Notes under the pieces: model-generated | The model's input: only the letters and a program-made list of their open reading frames with translations | Databases searched by the model: none | What the model was told of the DNA's origin: nothing | Made by a program: the position numbers and the translations under genes | Assembly (NCBI RefSeq): GCF_004664715.2 | Contig: NC_051071.1 | Location: forward strand, 29,204,161-29,268,160 | Source: Peromyscus leucopus | Lineage: Eukaryota > Chordata > Mammalia > Rodentia > Cricetidae | Direction: 5' to 3' | Length of the DNA: 64,000 bases | Shown here: one piece after another, positions 1-11,983 of the stretch | Numbering within the stretch: position 1 is the first letter of the stretch | How the letters are laid out: every line of letters begins with the position of its first letter

Positions 1-371
1 CATGCCTAGAACCATTGGGGAGAATGCAGATAACCAGACATGGTGTTCTATAGGAATAAGACAAAATCTATGTGTGTATTGTTTTAAAGCATGTAGCTTA
101 TACAAACTCATCACAGCAGTCATAGAAGATAAGCACATCCAGTAATCAATCTAAATTCCTGATTCTGAGTGTTGCTACTGAATCCTTGCCGGGAGCCATT
201 CCCTGGCGGTGGATGGGTCCTTGTCTGCTTTGATACAGGTATCATTGAGTGTCGTCCTGTAGACTAACACCACATGGTCCATGGTTAGCTGCTTATCAAT
301 GGGAAGAGTGATGCATTTTTAGTACCTAGCAATTCCAGTAGCAAATATAAATATTTTCCTGTAAGATGAGG
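1..371. other. No recognised feature
   Basis: Mixed-composition sequence without a recognisable repeat or a convincing exon. A few CpGs lie near 190-270. I see nothing else. Confidence 0.4.
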
Positions 372-590
372 GTACTGGGCCAAGAAGATGGTTGAGTGGG
401 TAAAGACCTTTGCCTTGGAGATCAGATACCCAAATTCCATTCCCCTGACCCATATAGGTGGAAGGAGAAAAGCAATTTCATTAAGTTATCTTGTGATTTT
501 CAAGTTGTCTTGTTATGTGCTCTGGCAACTGCACACTTTTACACATACATCACACATAATAAATGATACTAATATACTAATAAGAAATGG
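372..590 (+). mobile_element. B2-type SINE, diverged (B3-like)
   Basis: The left end resembles the tRNA-derived head of B2: a Pol III A-box-like stretch (GGTTGAGTGGGTAAAG) and, about 45 bases on, a B-box-like AAATTCCATTCCCC. A body of the kind 'GGTGGAAGGAGA...' and an A/T-rich tail with ATAAATGATACT follow. B2 elements are non-autonomous and are moved by L1 machinery. The copy is old and decayed. It abuts a second B2-type copy in the same orientation. Confidence 0.55.
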
Positions 591-803
591 GTTGGACCAA
601 TGGATCAATGGTTAAGAGCACTTGATACTCTTCCAGAAAACCTAAATTCATTTCCCAACATCCACAACTGTCGGTAATTCTAGCACCAGGGTGTCATGCC
701 TTCTTTTGACCTCCAGGGGTGCCTGATAGATTGTCTGCAGTACATGTGTAGTTACACAAAATACACTTAAGTAAAAAGGAAATAAATCTTAAAATAATAC
801 ACC
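588..803 (+). mobile_element. B2 SINE
   Basis: It begins with a B2-like head containing AATGGTTAAGAGCACTTG (A-box region) and a B-box-like AAATTCATTTCCC. The middle has the 'GGTGTCATGCCTTCTTTTGACC' type body, a diverged form of the B2 'GATGCCCTCTTCTGG' block. It ends in an A-rich tail with AATAAATCTTAAAATAA. The head-to-tail position behind the previous SINE suggests insertion into that element's A-rich tail. Confidence 0.65.
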
Positions 804-2929
804 AAACCCAAGATGCATCCATGCCACCCTTCTTTCTGGGAGTGGAATGTTCCATTATGTAACAACAGGGAAGAATTAAGAGTCCTCTACATGCAAAGGT
901 AATTTCTCTTTTATTCTTATGGATTAATTATAAAGTCTACCCTGCATAATAACTATTAACAGACTAGAACTTTGAAGGAAGAAAAAGAGCCATTTGGTCA
1001 CTGGTACTATGCAGGTGAGCGTATAGGTTTGGTTCCATAGTGTGATTCAATTTCCAAGAGAAGAAATGTGAGTGGATTATATCAATAGCTTATTTCCCAT
1101 TTACCTCAATTCAAGTGTACCTGGGTTCCCTTCTATGAAAAGTTTGAGGAGAGATGTGGGGGCACTTCTAATAATGATGACTTCCACTGGGAGAGATGTG
1201 AAAATCAACATAATACCAGAGAGCAGTTTGAACAGTGAGAGGGAATCATGTTGATTGTGAAAATCAAGGCAGATGGCACACAATCAGGAAATTTGTATTT
1301 CATAAATGAATCTAGGAAGGAAACAAGGAAGGGGGCGGATGTGCATGGATGCTGTCATTCTTCCAGTTTCCTACGTCTGCTCTGTTTAGATCTCTCAGAA
1401 TCATTCTTCCTTTTGGCTTGAATATCTTTCTACCTCCATCATGAGTCTAAATCCTGAGTATGCTGTCTAGGACTCTCCATCATGTGCCTTACTCTCTACT
1501 CTGGAGGCACCTTTCTGTCACACCCCAGAAACCCAAAGTACATGCTTTCTCTGGCTTTCTTCCCACCAAAAATTTGGCTGAAAAGTCTCTGTTCATTCCA
1601 TTGACTTCTATCAATCCTTCAAGACTAGACACAGATAACATCACCTCTTGGAAGTTCACTTGTTTTTCGATGTCCAAGTTGAAGTATATATAGCAGAGAA
1701 AAGGAAAAGACCAAGAATCTCACCATTGACTTTATTATGTTATCTCCCCTCAGAAAACCAAATGCTATAAAAAGGCTTACAACTTTGCCTTTCTACCTTT
1801 TCAAAAATTTTAATCCTTACTTTACTCTAGACTGCTTTTTCTTTATAATTTGTAGTAAGCAATCATTTCTATTGATTTATAGAATTGGCATAAATTAAAG
1901 ATACAACATTGTGAAATGTAAAAATACTTTTGTGCATTTTAGTCAATTACTGACTACATATATAATGGTAGTCAGCCCCAGGTTTATGTGTTTTATGGCT
2001 TCTATATTTTCAGTTTGTATCATTTCACTTAAGCGTGGTTTAAATATCATGCTGTTCTGTGTCTTATGGGCCCTACAAATGTGAAATCCATTCCTAACCT
2101 TACATTATGGGATAAATGTAGATGATTGATCTGAAGAGGAAATAAATGTGAGTATAAGAATTGTGAAGCTAGAAAGCCAGTGGTACTTATCACTTGCCTG
2201 TCAAGCATAGCTCTATCCTACTATAGCCATAGTCTCGAAAAAGTGGCAATGTGATGAAAATTGTTAATGGATTTTCTTAAATGAATATAAGGGGACTAAA
2301 AACAATTTTGTAAGGGATTCTACCAGGTATGAAGAAACTTCTAATAATCTGGATTAAAGAACAGGCAGCTCTTCTCAACACCATGACGACTATGTTCAAA
2401 AGAAAACATAAATTTGAAATGAAAACTAGAATTACTGTGATGTTGGGGTTACTTCTAGCTCTCTGTCTGTGGGGAGTGTTAAACAATTTTAGAACTATTG
2501 TTCATTGCACAATATGAAAAAGAATGTTGAACCTGAGAAAGCTGGGCTGAAGACAGCTGGAGAGTTGTTTGAAACTTGTATTCAGAGCTTGTCAACGGCA
2601 CTAGGTCTGTGGGTACATTCAGTGCTGTTCACACAATGACAAAATTGCCTAATGATATATTTCTTACAACATGTTCTTCTCCTTGAGTCCTATGACTATA
2701 TTTGCACCTGTTTTTATGTAGATACTGCAAAGCTTGCTCCAATTGGCGGCCTATCCTTTAATGTATTTATAGGGGTGTTATTGTCTAGAAAGGTCTAATA
2801 TAGTCCAATCCACCCTGTTTCTAACATTTATAAGATTATAGACAGCATATTTCTATGCATTTTTATGTGCTGACATTCTTTTCATTTGCTCCATTTAGAA
2901 TTTATTTTGTTGTATATAAGTGACATGGT
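804..2929. other. AT-rich sequence, no gene seen
   Basis: Short open frames exist, but none shows a protein domain, codon bias or a splice context that I can defend. I recognise no well-preserved repeat. Confidence 0.4.
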
Positions 2930-3225
2930 GGAAATGTGAGATTAATGGCACAAAGGAGCTTGTTTCGTCAGCTGGGATTAAACGCCAGGCTTTCATTCTA
3001 CTTTCAAAGCTGTCGCATCATCAAACTTGCTTTCTATTCTTTCAGCACCCACCTGAAAATAGCATGGGATGGTGAAGAGAGCAGCCCCAGATGCCTCCGC
3101 AGATTGTACCATTTCCATAAACTTTCAATGCACTCTCCTGTGCAGGCAGCACTAACGCTGCTTCTACAGACTCGGTTCACAGAGTTTGGTGTCTTGGGGC
3201 TTCAGTGCTCGCCACTGTAAATATG
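2930..3225. other. Non-repeat island, possible conserved noncoding element
   Basis: This block differs from its AT-rich surroundings. It is balanced in base composition, keeps several CpGs (TTTCGTCAG, AAACGCCAGG, GTCGCATC, CTCCGCAG), has no simple repeats and matches no repeat I know. The plus strand is open for 94 codons (2936-3220), but the frame has no recognised domain. Conserved regulatory DNA is one reading; an unrecognised old repeat is the other. Confidence 0.3.
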
Positions 3226-3670
3226 TGTCATAAAATAGCTATTCCTAAAATGGAATCCTGAACAGTCAGCACAAGGCTCATTCAGGATGTTTGTCAATCA
3301 TGCAAATTCAGGGCTCCACATAGTCACTAAGGCATGGTCTTAGCAACTGAAAAGAGATTCCTATTTGCCCTCGAACTCGAGCATCCTCTAACCTCAAAAT
3401 GAAACCATTGAAATGGGTGCACGTTGTGTTTTATTTCCAAAGCTTAGCACTAACTTGTCTCAAATTCTAATATTATTATAAAGCAATATCATTCTCACCA
3501 ACTAGCTGGTGTTGGATATGACCAGAACTCACTCCAAAGCAGTTTATTGTGAAACCATCTCAAAACACTATGGATTTTGTTTTTCCATTCTCTTTTAAAA
3601 TAACTTGAAACAGAGAGCCCCACCTTTCTGTCTGGGAAGGTTGTGTGTTTTGAAGAAACTAACACTTTCT
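3226..3670. other. No recognised feature
   Basis: Ordinary AT-rich sequence with no repeat or gene that I can name. Confidence 0.35.
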
Positions 3671-3825
3671 GTTTGTTTGTTTTTAGAGACAAGGTTTATC
3701 TGTGTAGTTGTGGTGCCTGTCCTATATCTCCCTCTGTAGACGAGGCTGGCCTTAAACTCACAGAGATATGCTTGGCTTTGCCTCCCAAGTGCTGGGATTA
3801 AAGGCGTGCACCACCTCTGCCCATC
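3671..3825 (-). mobile_element. B1 SINE, near full length
   Basis: The plus strand shows the reverse complement of B1. A T-rich tail (GTTTGTTTGTTTTTAGAGAC) is followed by the 'GAGACAAGG...CTGTGTAG' block, 'GAGGCTGGCCTTAAACTCAC' and finally the head region 'TGCTGGGATTAAAGGCGTGC'. The head carries the Pol III promoter when read on the minus strand. Divergence is moderate. B1 is a 7SL-derived SINE moved by L1. Confidence 0.88.
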
Positions 3826-4544
3826 TAAAGAAACCAACTCTCATTTCAACATGTTATGTAAGTATTTTATTTCTATCCCCACAGATCCTGAAAACCAGTT
3901 GGGGAAGAATTTTCTTGTCAAGTTCAGAAATTAGTCAGTCTTAAAACCAGGACTAACACTCAACATTTTGGGCCAGACCAAAAGCACATTCTATTGAGCA
4001 CATCTATTTGAGCGTACAGGAGGAATAATTTCTCAGATACAGAAATAGCCTCAACAGTCAGGTTTCAAGGTACCAGAAAACAGAGTAAGAGAAGGCCATG
4101 GAGCAATCAGTAAGCAGCCAGCACTGAGAGAAACTGTTTTCTGAATCCAGGTAGAGATAGGTATGGTTGAAACCTCATGGCACACTAGCAGCTAGTGAAT
4201 TACTTCCTGCATTCTCTATGGCTCTGATGCAATTTATTTGATCACTATGGTAGATGTGAACATTGTCCTTGTGCCCTTCTCATTGCTATCATCCCCAGTA
4301 ATTTCAAGAACTTCACACAAACACACAAAATATGACTACAAAAAATTTCCCATAAAATAGCCTTATTACAAATATAGCAAAATACTTTCCCCATATAAGA
4401 AATGATATTTGGGAAACAAACTATAGTTTATTAAGAATTTTCAGGTAACAATTTCTCACAACGTCTTGCTGAGGTCATTATTATTATGATTTATTTCCAT
4501 ACTTCCTATAAAGAAATTGAAATGGAACATGTCAGTGTGATTTT
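3826..4544. other. No recognised feature
   Basis: AT-rich sequence with no identifiable repeat or exon. Confidence 0.35.
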
Positions 4545-4880
4545 TCCCTAGGTCAGCAAGATGACACTGGGGTTTCAGGCTGTCTCCCTGTCACAGATTG
4601 TTTTGTATCGTTCCAGCTGGCCCCCTGTTATTTTTGCAATCCACCGAGAGCTGCAATTTGCTAACCAGTTGTTGAATGGTTGAAACACCATCCTTATCTC
4701 TTTTAAGAGGTGAAAGGCTATGGCGTCAGTACGAAGACTCCACTGACAGAAATGCAGCATAAAAGCCGGTGATTGCAGAGATGGATGGGGAATACATTCC
4801 AGACAATCCTTGCACAGACAGCTGTGACCTTCAGCTAAGGGAAAGCCGTCACTGTGATGTCAGAGTTATTCAGCAGAAAT
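4545..4880. other. Non-repeat island, possible conserved noncoding element
   Basis: It has moderate GC, retained CpGs and no similarity to repeats I recognise. It contains TGACGCC- and TGACATC-type half sites (GGCGTCAGT near 4723; GTGATGTCAGAG near 4855) that resemble CREB/AP-1 half sites, and a CTTATCTC GATA-like site. These motif calls are weak on their own; the case rests on the contrast with flanking sequence. Confidence 0.3.
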
Positions 4881-6724
4881 AACAGTAATCAAACCCAACA
4901 CACAAAATCAGCACCAGACTGAGGCTTGCTTTAGGACAGGAGAACAGCCTGCTTACCCTCATGTCAGGGGCTTTAGCTGAGTGAAACTGTTTGAAGAATA
5001 AGTCTTAGAATATTTGGATATTCTCATTCTTCTTTAAATAATTCCTCTCCACCTCTACCTTTCAGTCTGGTGATAAAACAGAAGCTTCCAGCTAAAGAAC
5101 TACATAATTTTAGTTTCTAGTTTTGTTTGAAGTTTGGTTAAAAATGATTTGTACCCCATAAATAATTTCAGAATCTTTCCTTTTCTCGAATAGCATCTTG
5201 TATTGGGATTCTGTAACTTATTAAGGACATGCTATTTTTATTGATCTTTTTCGTGATTGCTTGAAACCACTGCTGTAATGTATTTGAGGAAATTGGCATG
5301 GATAGTTCAGGTAAATTGCAAGAGGTCTCCAGAGAGAATGTTGAAAACTTGGACTTGATTGCATGTCTCGTTATTGAACTCTGATGCTCTCTCACACTAC
5401 GAGGCTGTCTTAGAGGCTTAGTCCTGAAAACTCTTGAAACACAGTGCTTTTGTGATCTGTTATGAAGGTAATACTGCTGGACAGGAGTTAAGCACAAGGC
5501 TCTGGGTGACTTTTCTCTCCTCAACATGCTATCTCATTAACTTTGTCCTTATCTGGCACATTTATTTCATTTGTGTAATTTTCTCTACTATTTCTTCCAG
5601 AAAGCAGGATTCTCACTTAGAAACACTTAAACAAATCTTGTGGTTATCCTATATGTTCATTTGTATCACATTTTTCTGTTTCATTTTGCTATCACCAATA
5701 TTTTTGTCACACTTTTTTCATTCTCTTTCTGGCTTTAATTTATATTGCAGTGTGCATCATTACTCATGTGATTTTATATTAATGCGGATATTAAGATGAG
5801 TATAGTCAGCCAAAGCTGTCAAAGATATGCTACAAGGAAATAAAATACATTCATTCATTGATTCCACATTAGTCTGAATTGTATGCATAGTGCTAAGGAG
5901 GAACCAACCACATATCGGTCACGTCTTTGTTTAATCAGTGCTCAACACAAGACTCATACTCAAAGAAAGGACAGTCTAAACTGCAGAACTCCTGTTAAAG
6001 TGCCATGCCTTCATTGGAGTTGGTGACTCCATCCTGGGAGGGCTGGACATTTGTATCTGTTAATTGAAAGGGTTTGAGGCTATGTGTGAACAAGAATTGT
6101 ATTCTAAACCAGGAAAAGCACAGGGAGAGAATAACCAAGGAAGACAAATTAGTTAGACTGTGTAACTGCTCTATTGGAGCCTCATCATAGGCACAACTAG
6201 AAAACATGCTTGTAAAAGAAAAAAAAAAAAACACTAGATTTTTTTTTCAAGAAAATTGAGTACCAGTCTAATATTTGTCCACTTAAAAGCAAGAGGGTTC
6301 ATGAGCAAAGGCTGTACGATAGTAGCCCAAAACTTCAAATTAAATATCTAATATTGTATGACTGCTTACAATAAAATGCTGGTTGGAATATATATATAAA
6401 TATTCTCCAAAATGTAAGAAAGCTAAAAACAAATAACAAGTAACTTTATCCTAATAAACACATTTCAATGATGCAGTAGGAATCTACAGTAATTTTTATT
6501 CTCTATATACTGCAAATATAAGGCATTAGTAGTTACATGAAAAAGGTGGTTCAATCAAAATTCATGCCCTCCTCTTGTTTTCCAAAGCACAGTTTATTTG
6601 TATACAGAACATTCTAAGACTGATTTTCTGGCAACCCATCTATTTTCTCATTCCATATCCTCAGACTACAAGCTACTTTAAACAAGGAAGCACATCGGAG
6701 GTAGTTTTTTTTTAAATCGATCCT
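4881..6724. other. AT-rich sequence, no gene seen
   Basis: Open frames up to about 120 codons occur on both strands around 5168-5799, as expected in AT-rich DNA of this length. They lack domains. A short A-run lies at about 6218-6230. No repeat was identified with confidence. Confidence 0.4.
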
Positions 6725-7032
6725 GGATAATTTATATTGTCAACCTGACATAACCCAGAATTACCAGAAAGACTCTCCTCTTTCTAATTATTTTTATCAC
6801 TTTGGTCTGTGGACATATTTGTGAAGGATTGTCATGATTATTAATTGATGTAAGAGAACCCAGACCATTGTAGGTGATATTATACCCATACCATGCTACT
6901 GGATCTTCAGCTGTATAAAGAAGCTTGAGCACGATTCTGAGCCAAGTCAATAAGCTATCCAGAAAAAAAAGGTAGCAACATCTCTCCTTGGTACTTGCCT
7001 CCATATTCTTGCCTTGAGTTCCTCCCACAACT
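6725..7032 (+). repeat. URR1-like rodent interspersed repeat, 5' portion
   Basis: It starts with the characteristic ATTGTCAACCTGACA block. It continues with diverged 'GATTGTCATGATTATTAATTGATGT', 'CCAGACCATTGTAGGTGATATTATACCC' and '...CAGCTGTATAAAGAAGCTTGAGC', which follow the order of the rodent repeat that begins TGTCAACTTGACA. The 3' part is missing. The family name is from memory. Confidence 0.5.
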
Positions 7033-7588
7033 TTTATTACTGATGAATTGTTGTAAGGAAGTGTAATTCAAATAAGCAATTTCTCAAAGTTATTTTTGTT
7101 CAGAATTTTTTAATCACTATAATAAGAAGGATGCTATAACATGATCTAATAGACTTTAAAAGTAGATGATAAATTGGGCATTAATTAGTGTAATATTTGT
7201 GCATAAAGTAGCATAGCATATACCATGTGTGCATGTCTATGGGATTTGCATTTCTTAGCTCTTAACATGATACTGTTAAAGACAGATTGTATTTATTATT
7301 TTCAACAATTTCTATTTTTTCTCTAAAATTATCATGTAATATTTTCATAGTCAGCAAAGTGGATGTTTCAGAGGAATAATGCTGTTGCTTTGTCTCGAGA
7401 GCTTCTGGGGATTTTAATAAACAATATATTTCTGAATAGGAAGAAGCAAGCCTTAAAACAATAGCAGAGAAGCTCATTTTTCTTTTCCTTCTATGAATGG
7501 GGCAGGTGAGACCTTACTTAGCAGGCTTTTTAGTAGTCAGTGTGTGAGGCAATGAGAAAAGAGAATAGATCTGTTCTATGGTTTGAAA
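7033..7588. other. No recognised feature
   Basis: AT-rich with short open frames only. Confidence 0.35.
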
Positions 7589-7935
7589 AACTGTTGCTGG
7601 AGGGCTTCTCTCCAGGTTCCACCAAGCCCCACAGTCCCACAATCCACGTATAAAATAATCACTCAGACGCTTATATTACTTATAAACTGTATGGCCATGG
7701 CAGTCTTCTTGCTAACTGTTCTTTTATCTTAATTAACCCATTTTTATAAATCTGTACCTTGCCATGTGGCTGGTGGCTTATGGCATCTTTACATGCTGCT
7801 TGTCCTGGCGGTGGCTGTAGTGTCTCTCCCTCCTTCTTCCTGTTTCCCCAATTCTCCTCTCTCCTTGTCCCGCCTATACTTCCTTTCTGGTCACTGGCCA
7901 TCAGTGTTTTATTTATATAGAGTGATATCCACAGC
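7589..7935 (-). repeat. Cricetid LTR-like repeat, copy 1
   Basis: The core from ATAAACTGTATGGCC through 'CTAACTGTTCTT', 'CCTTGCCATGTGGCTGGTGGC' and 'CTGGTCACTGGCC' to 'CAGTGTTTTATTTAT' matches the repeat at 22396-22786 in the same orientation. The segment before the core (CCAGGTTCCACCAAGCCCCA...) differs from that copy, so the two represent different subtypes or a composite. I infer an LTR or LTR-derived unit from the second copy's TG...CA ends. Confidence 0.6.
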
Positions 7936-8999
7936 AAGAACTAAGAGAAAGGACAGGCAGAAAACACAGTTTCACAAATACAAATTATTCTTTGAAGACA
8001 AAGAGTTAAAGAAAAAGGTTTTTAGAGATGCTACCTCCCCTGGTCTCCCTCTGTGCAGGCAAGGTAATTCTTAGTTTCAAACAGATTCTCCCCTGAGGAG
8101 ATAATTGAGTCATCTGGGGGAAATGGGAAACTAATGGGGATTCAGATTCAAAGAACTTTATTAGAAGTGCTTTCAAACTATGAAATCTTCAATTCACTGG
8201 TGGAGACAACAAATTCGCAGTTTACTTAAATAGAAAATGCCATGCAATGTGAACTTGGATGTGGAGGGTAAGGTAAGTCTATGAAAGCAAAGACATTGCT
8301 TAGTGAGAATGAAGATATAGACTATGTAATTAAATTGTGGGAGAGTGACAGATGTTATCAAGCTTCCACTTGGTACAAGGTAAACAAAGAAGGAGACAAT
8401 AATAAATGTGAAGAATAAGATGTTAAATTGTTTTTTTGTCCTCAGAAAATGGATACTCAACTGAAGCAATTTCATTCTTTTACTCACTTCTGATGTTTCT
8501 TGGTTATAGAACTATTTCTTTATTTGGATTTATGGAAGACTGAGCAGCAGGGTGGTGAGAATTGAACACATTGTAATGCAATTGTTGAAAAATAGAAGCA
8601 GTTTACAAAGTAAAACAATTTAGCTTGTAAGAGGGGAAAATGTCTTTTGAAACTAATGTGGTAAGAAATGAAATTTGATGACTTTCTCTCTTCAGTAAAG
8701 GAATTTGCAGATCAAATGAGTAGGATGGCCTAAACCACTAAAACTAGAGACTCAGGGGGTATTCGGGTCTCTTTAATTGGCTATATAAAGAGATGGAAGG
8801 GGATGAGTTCAAATTCAAAGATTACTGAAACTTGAAGCCTGACATTGTGTTTCAATAAAATTAAAGGCTATTTTGTTTCTTTCTCTAGAAGACATCAAGT
8901 ATGTCTGAGTGCATTCAAGACTCAATGTTGAGATAGTCTACTGCCATCATGGTATAGTTGACAAAAGTTGGAATTAATGTTCAGAAATAACATGATACA
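7936..8999. other. No recognised feature
   Basis: AT-rich sequence. A TATA-like GGCTATATAAAG at about 8779 lacks any supporting promoter or gene signal. Confidence 0.35.
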
Positions 9000-9068
9000 A
9001 AATGAGTGTGATAGTGTACAGCTGAAATCTAAACACTTGGGATGGTTAGATATCACAATTCAAGACAT
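9000..9068 (+). mobile_element. B1-related SINE head fragment
   Basis: The stretch GTGATAGTGTACAGCTGAAATCTAAACACTTGGGA resembles, in pieces, the B1/PB1 head (GTG..GCAC.CCTGTAATC.CAGCACTTGGGA). It runs into a CT/GT-rich tract where the remainder of the element would be expected. Old and short. Confidence 0.4.
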
Positions 9069-9073
9069 GCAAA

Positions 9074-9180
9074 TTCTCTGTGTGTGTGTGTCTTTGTGTG
9101 TCTCTGTCTCTATGTCCCTGTCTCTGTCTCTCTGTTTCTCTCTGTCTCTGTCTCTCTCCCTCACTCCCTCTTGCTTTCTC
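9074..9180 (+). repeat. Imperfect CT/GT microsatellite
   Basis: About 105 bases of TGTG and TCTC units with interruptions (CTCTGTCTCTATGTCCCTG). The open frame across it translates to Leu/Ser/Cys repeats and is an artefact. Confidence 0.85.
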
Positions 9181-9214
9181 CACCCTGATCATGCATTCCA
9201 CGATGATATTTTAC

Positions 9215-9272
9215 TAAACCTCTGAGTTGTCTTGGTATCTTCTCACAGCAATAGAACAGTGACTAAAACAAT
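9215..9272 (+). repeat. URR1-like repeat, 3' end fragment
   Basis: The fragment TTCTCACAGCAATAGAACAG followed by TGACTAAAACA matches the 3' terminus of the URR1-like family (TTTGTCACAGCAATAGAAA...CTAACTAAGACA). Confidence 0.4.
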
Positions 9273-9638
9273 ATGTTGTGCACAAAAAATTAAGACACAC
9301 TTAACCACTTTCTGGTTAATTTTATTACCAGTTTTAATTCAGGTCTATCTAGTGTCTCTACACAACAAAGAAGGAAGAAAAAAATCACTCAGTATATAAT
9401 ACAATTATAATCAAGGGCTTCTACATGCCTGTAATTTTGTCTTAAAAAATCTTGCGTGGAACCCAAAATAATACAATTCCTTTTTATTTTCTTATTTAAG
9501 TGTGATACTGCTCTCTTTCTTATCTCCCATCCAGAGCACTGCTGCAGTGTATTCCTCAGTCCTTGAAAATATATTTTATCCACTCAAATACTTTTTTATT
9601 TAAAAGAAAATAACCAGATGTAGAAATGTTGTATAAAC

Positions 9639-9745
9639 AGTAGGGTTTGGGTGGTATTTCTCAAAATATGCTGGTGTATTCTCTGCCCCAATCTGTACTG
9701 CACAGTGTAGTAATTTTTAAAATATGCATTTATCACCTGACTATA
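9639..9745 (+). repeat. 107-bp direct duplication, copy A
   Basis: This segment (AGTAGGGTTTGGGTGG ... ACCTGACTATA) recurs at 11877-11983 in the same orientation. By eye there are three mismatches in 107 aligned positions and no gap. The flanks of the two copies do not match. It belongs to no family that I recognise. Confidence 0.9.
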
Positions 9746-11876
9746 CAAAATGTAATAAACAAAATTAGTTCTAGGAAATAATATTTAAGTGGGTCTTATA
9801 TACTGAAATCATTGTTATTTATATACTTGTAATCTGTATAGTAATTATTACCTTTTAACAAAAATAAACTAATGTGAAATATAATTTGACAAGTGAATCT
9901 CTTTGTTATCACTGTCAGTTTCATTTTCCTGAATGTCTGTATATTCTTTCATGAAATGAAAACATAGCATGCCACCCTGCTTGCATATTAAATGCATAAT
10001 TACCCTACACTGGCTTTGTTTTTTCCCTCCTGTTCACTAATAGTGAGCTATTTGGGGGTGACTTTATTTTTGGATGAGTGTCCTGTGTCTGCTTTCGTAT
10101 TTTCTTTATTGATCTCAGTTCTGTCCACACAGTTTCATGGAGAGCCCTTTAATAACTACCATGAAGGAGGCTCTTGGTTTATCTCCAGCTTCTCATTCTC
10201 CATATCTCTATTTTCTTTGAGAACAAGGGTTTGGTAGGTATCAAACACTGCTGGTACTTAAATTTCAATGTTGACAGTGGGCCACAGATGTGAGGTAAAA
10301 TCAGAGACACAAGACTTCATTTGTCTTTTGTGTCTTCAAATAATACCAGTTTCATTTGGAGAACCCCATATAAAACCTCCAATAAGACCATATGGAACAG
10401 AGCTATCTATTGTAGGTTCTCAACCAGGACCAATTTTGTCCCTGACAAAACACTTGACACAATGTAAAAATACTCTTGGTTGTATAACTATGATAAAGTG
10501 GATTACAGGTATCCACTATTGAGATAGAAAAAAATGACTTTACACATTCTACACTACACAGAACACTCTCTCCAGCAGAGGAAAAATATTCTAGAACAAG
10601 GGGTCCAACAGTGCCAGGATATAAAGCTCTGATCTATGTAACAGATAGAGTCAAGTTTATTTAATTATATTGTGTACATATTTATTACTTCACTGCATGT
10701 TAAAAGAATAATTTGCATATTGAATTAGAAATTAAGTATTCTCATATATTAGAGGAACATCACCTTCTCCTGAAGACTAGCCTGATGCTTGGTAGACAGG
10801 GGAGTATCTCAATGTGAGTATACAAATAATACTGCTTAGATAGAGCACAAGCTACTCTGATGACCCACCTGTGCCTGTTGTTTCATTTAATTTTGAATAC
10901 TGCTTCCAGAGATTGAAGCTTCAGTTACAATTGTTATGTGACAAATTATTCAAAATAATTTAAATTCTTAATAACAGCTGTTTTAGTTGACTCACAGTTT
11001 GGAGTTTATAAATAGGGAAAGGTTTTCTGTAGAGAAGGACATCATTTTAAATGAATCCTGTGACTGCAAGCTGCAAATCAACATTCAAGATGGCACATGC
11101 ACATTACTTGAGATTGATACTGACTACTGGGCAAGGGATACAACTGTGGTATTGATCAGAACACCTATCTATTGCTTCTCCATAATTACACTCTCGCATA
11201 TATTAGACTTCAAGACTGTGGTCAATTTCTATTCAGTCAGTCACAGCAAGAGGACCAGGATGACCCCTGCAGTCCTTTCTCATCATATAAAATATTGAGT
11301 TCTTTTCAGAAGGGAGGAGCATGCTTGGTCATTGAATGGAGTGCTAGTGAATTGGCTGACGCATTTGCAAACCCTTGTAGAAGTACCATCAGTCATTCCA
11401 CACACAGAAAACTGATACACCAGAAGGCCAGAGTAAGAGAAAATAAAACCTCTGGTTTAGCTCAGGTGTAGGCTCAGATCAACTACAACTTGAACCAAAG
11501 CTAATAGGCACAAGTAAGGGAATAGTGTGTATGTGCCTGTCTTTCTTAGTCCTGGAATCACTTACCTCTTTTGTTGTTCTTACCACTATATTCTGATTAC
11601 ATTCTTCCCCTTTCTCTGGCAGCAATGTGACTCTAAACTCCAGCTTATATAGGATCCACTATGAAAAGGAAGATGGCTTTGGCTAGATCACTGCCATTTC
11701 TGACTTTATACTCTTCATGTAAGCTGGGACTGTACTATAGTCTAATATTTCACATAGTGGAATACATTCCCTAACAATGATTCTTCAGGAAATTTATAGA
11801 TCATGTAATTTAAGAGGGTTTTCATGAAAGAAGTATTACTATGTCACTTGAATCAGAAAAAATATTCATATTTAAG
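9746..11876. other. AT-rich spacer between the duplicated segments
   Basis: Open frames of 80-103 codons at 9992-10237, 10268-10522 and 10987-11471 lack domains or coding signals. No recognisable repeat. Confidence 0.35.
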
Positions 11877-11983
11877 AGTAGGGTTTGGGTGGTATTTCTC
11901 AAAATATGCTGGTGTATTCTCTGCCCCAATCTGTACTGCACAGTGTAGTCATTTTAAAAATATGCATTTATTACCTGACTATA
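11877..11983 (+). repeat. 107-bp direct duplication, copy B
   Basis: Second copy of 9639-9745, offset by 2238 bases. Mismatches occur at the A/C after GTGT-AGT, at T/A within the A/T run, and at C/T in ATTTAT(C/T)ACC. The high identity against otherwise unalignable flanks indicates a recent local event or a low-copy repeat. Confidence 0.9.

Noticed and set aside
5168..5799. Overlapping frames of about 120 codons on both strands
   Set aside because: Neither has a domain, codon bias or plausible exon borders. Frames of this size are expected in 64 kb of AT-rich DNA.
8770..8800. TATA-like GGCTATATAAAG as a promoter
   Set aside because: No start-site, GC or exon evidence around it; such motifs are common by chance in AT-rich DNA.
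8968..9225. Frame with Leu/Ser/Cys repeats
   Set aside because: It spans the CT/GT microsatellite; no domain or splice context.
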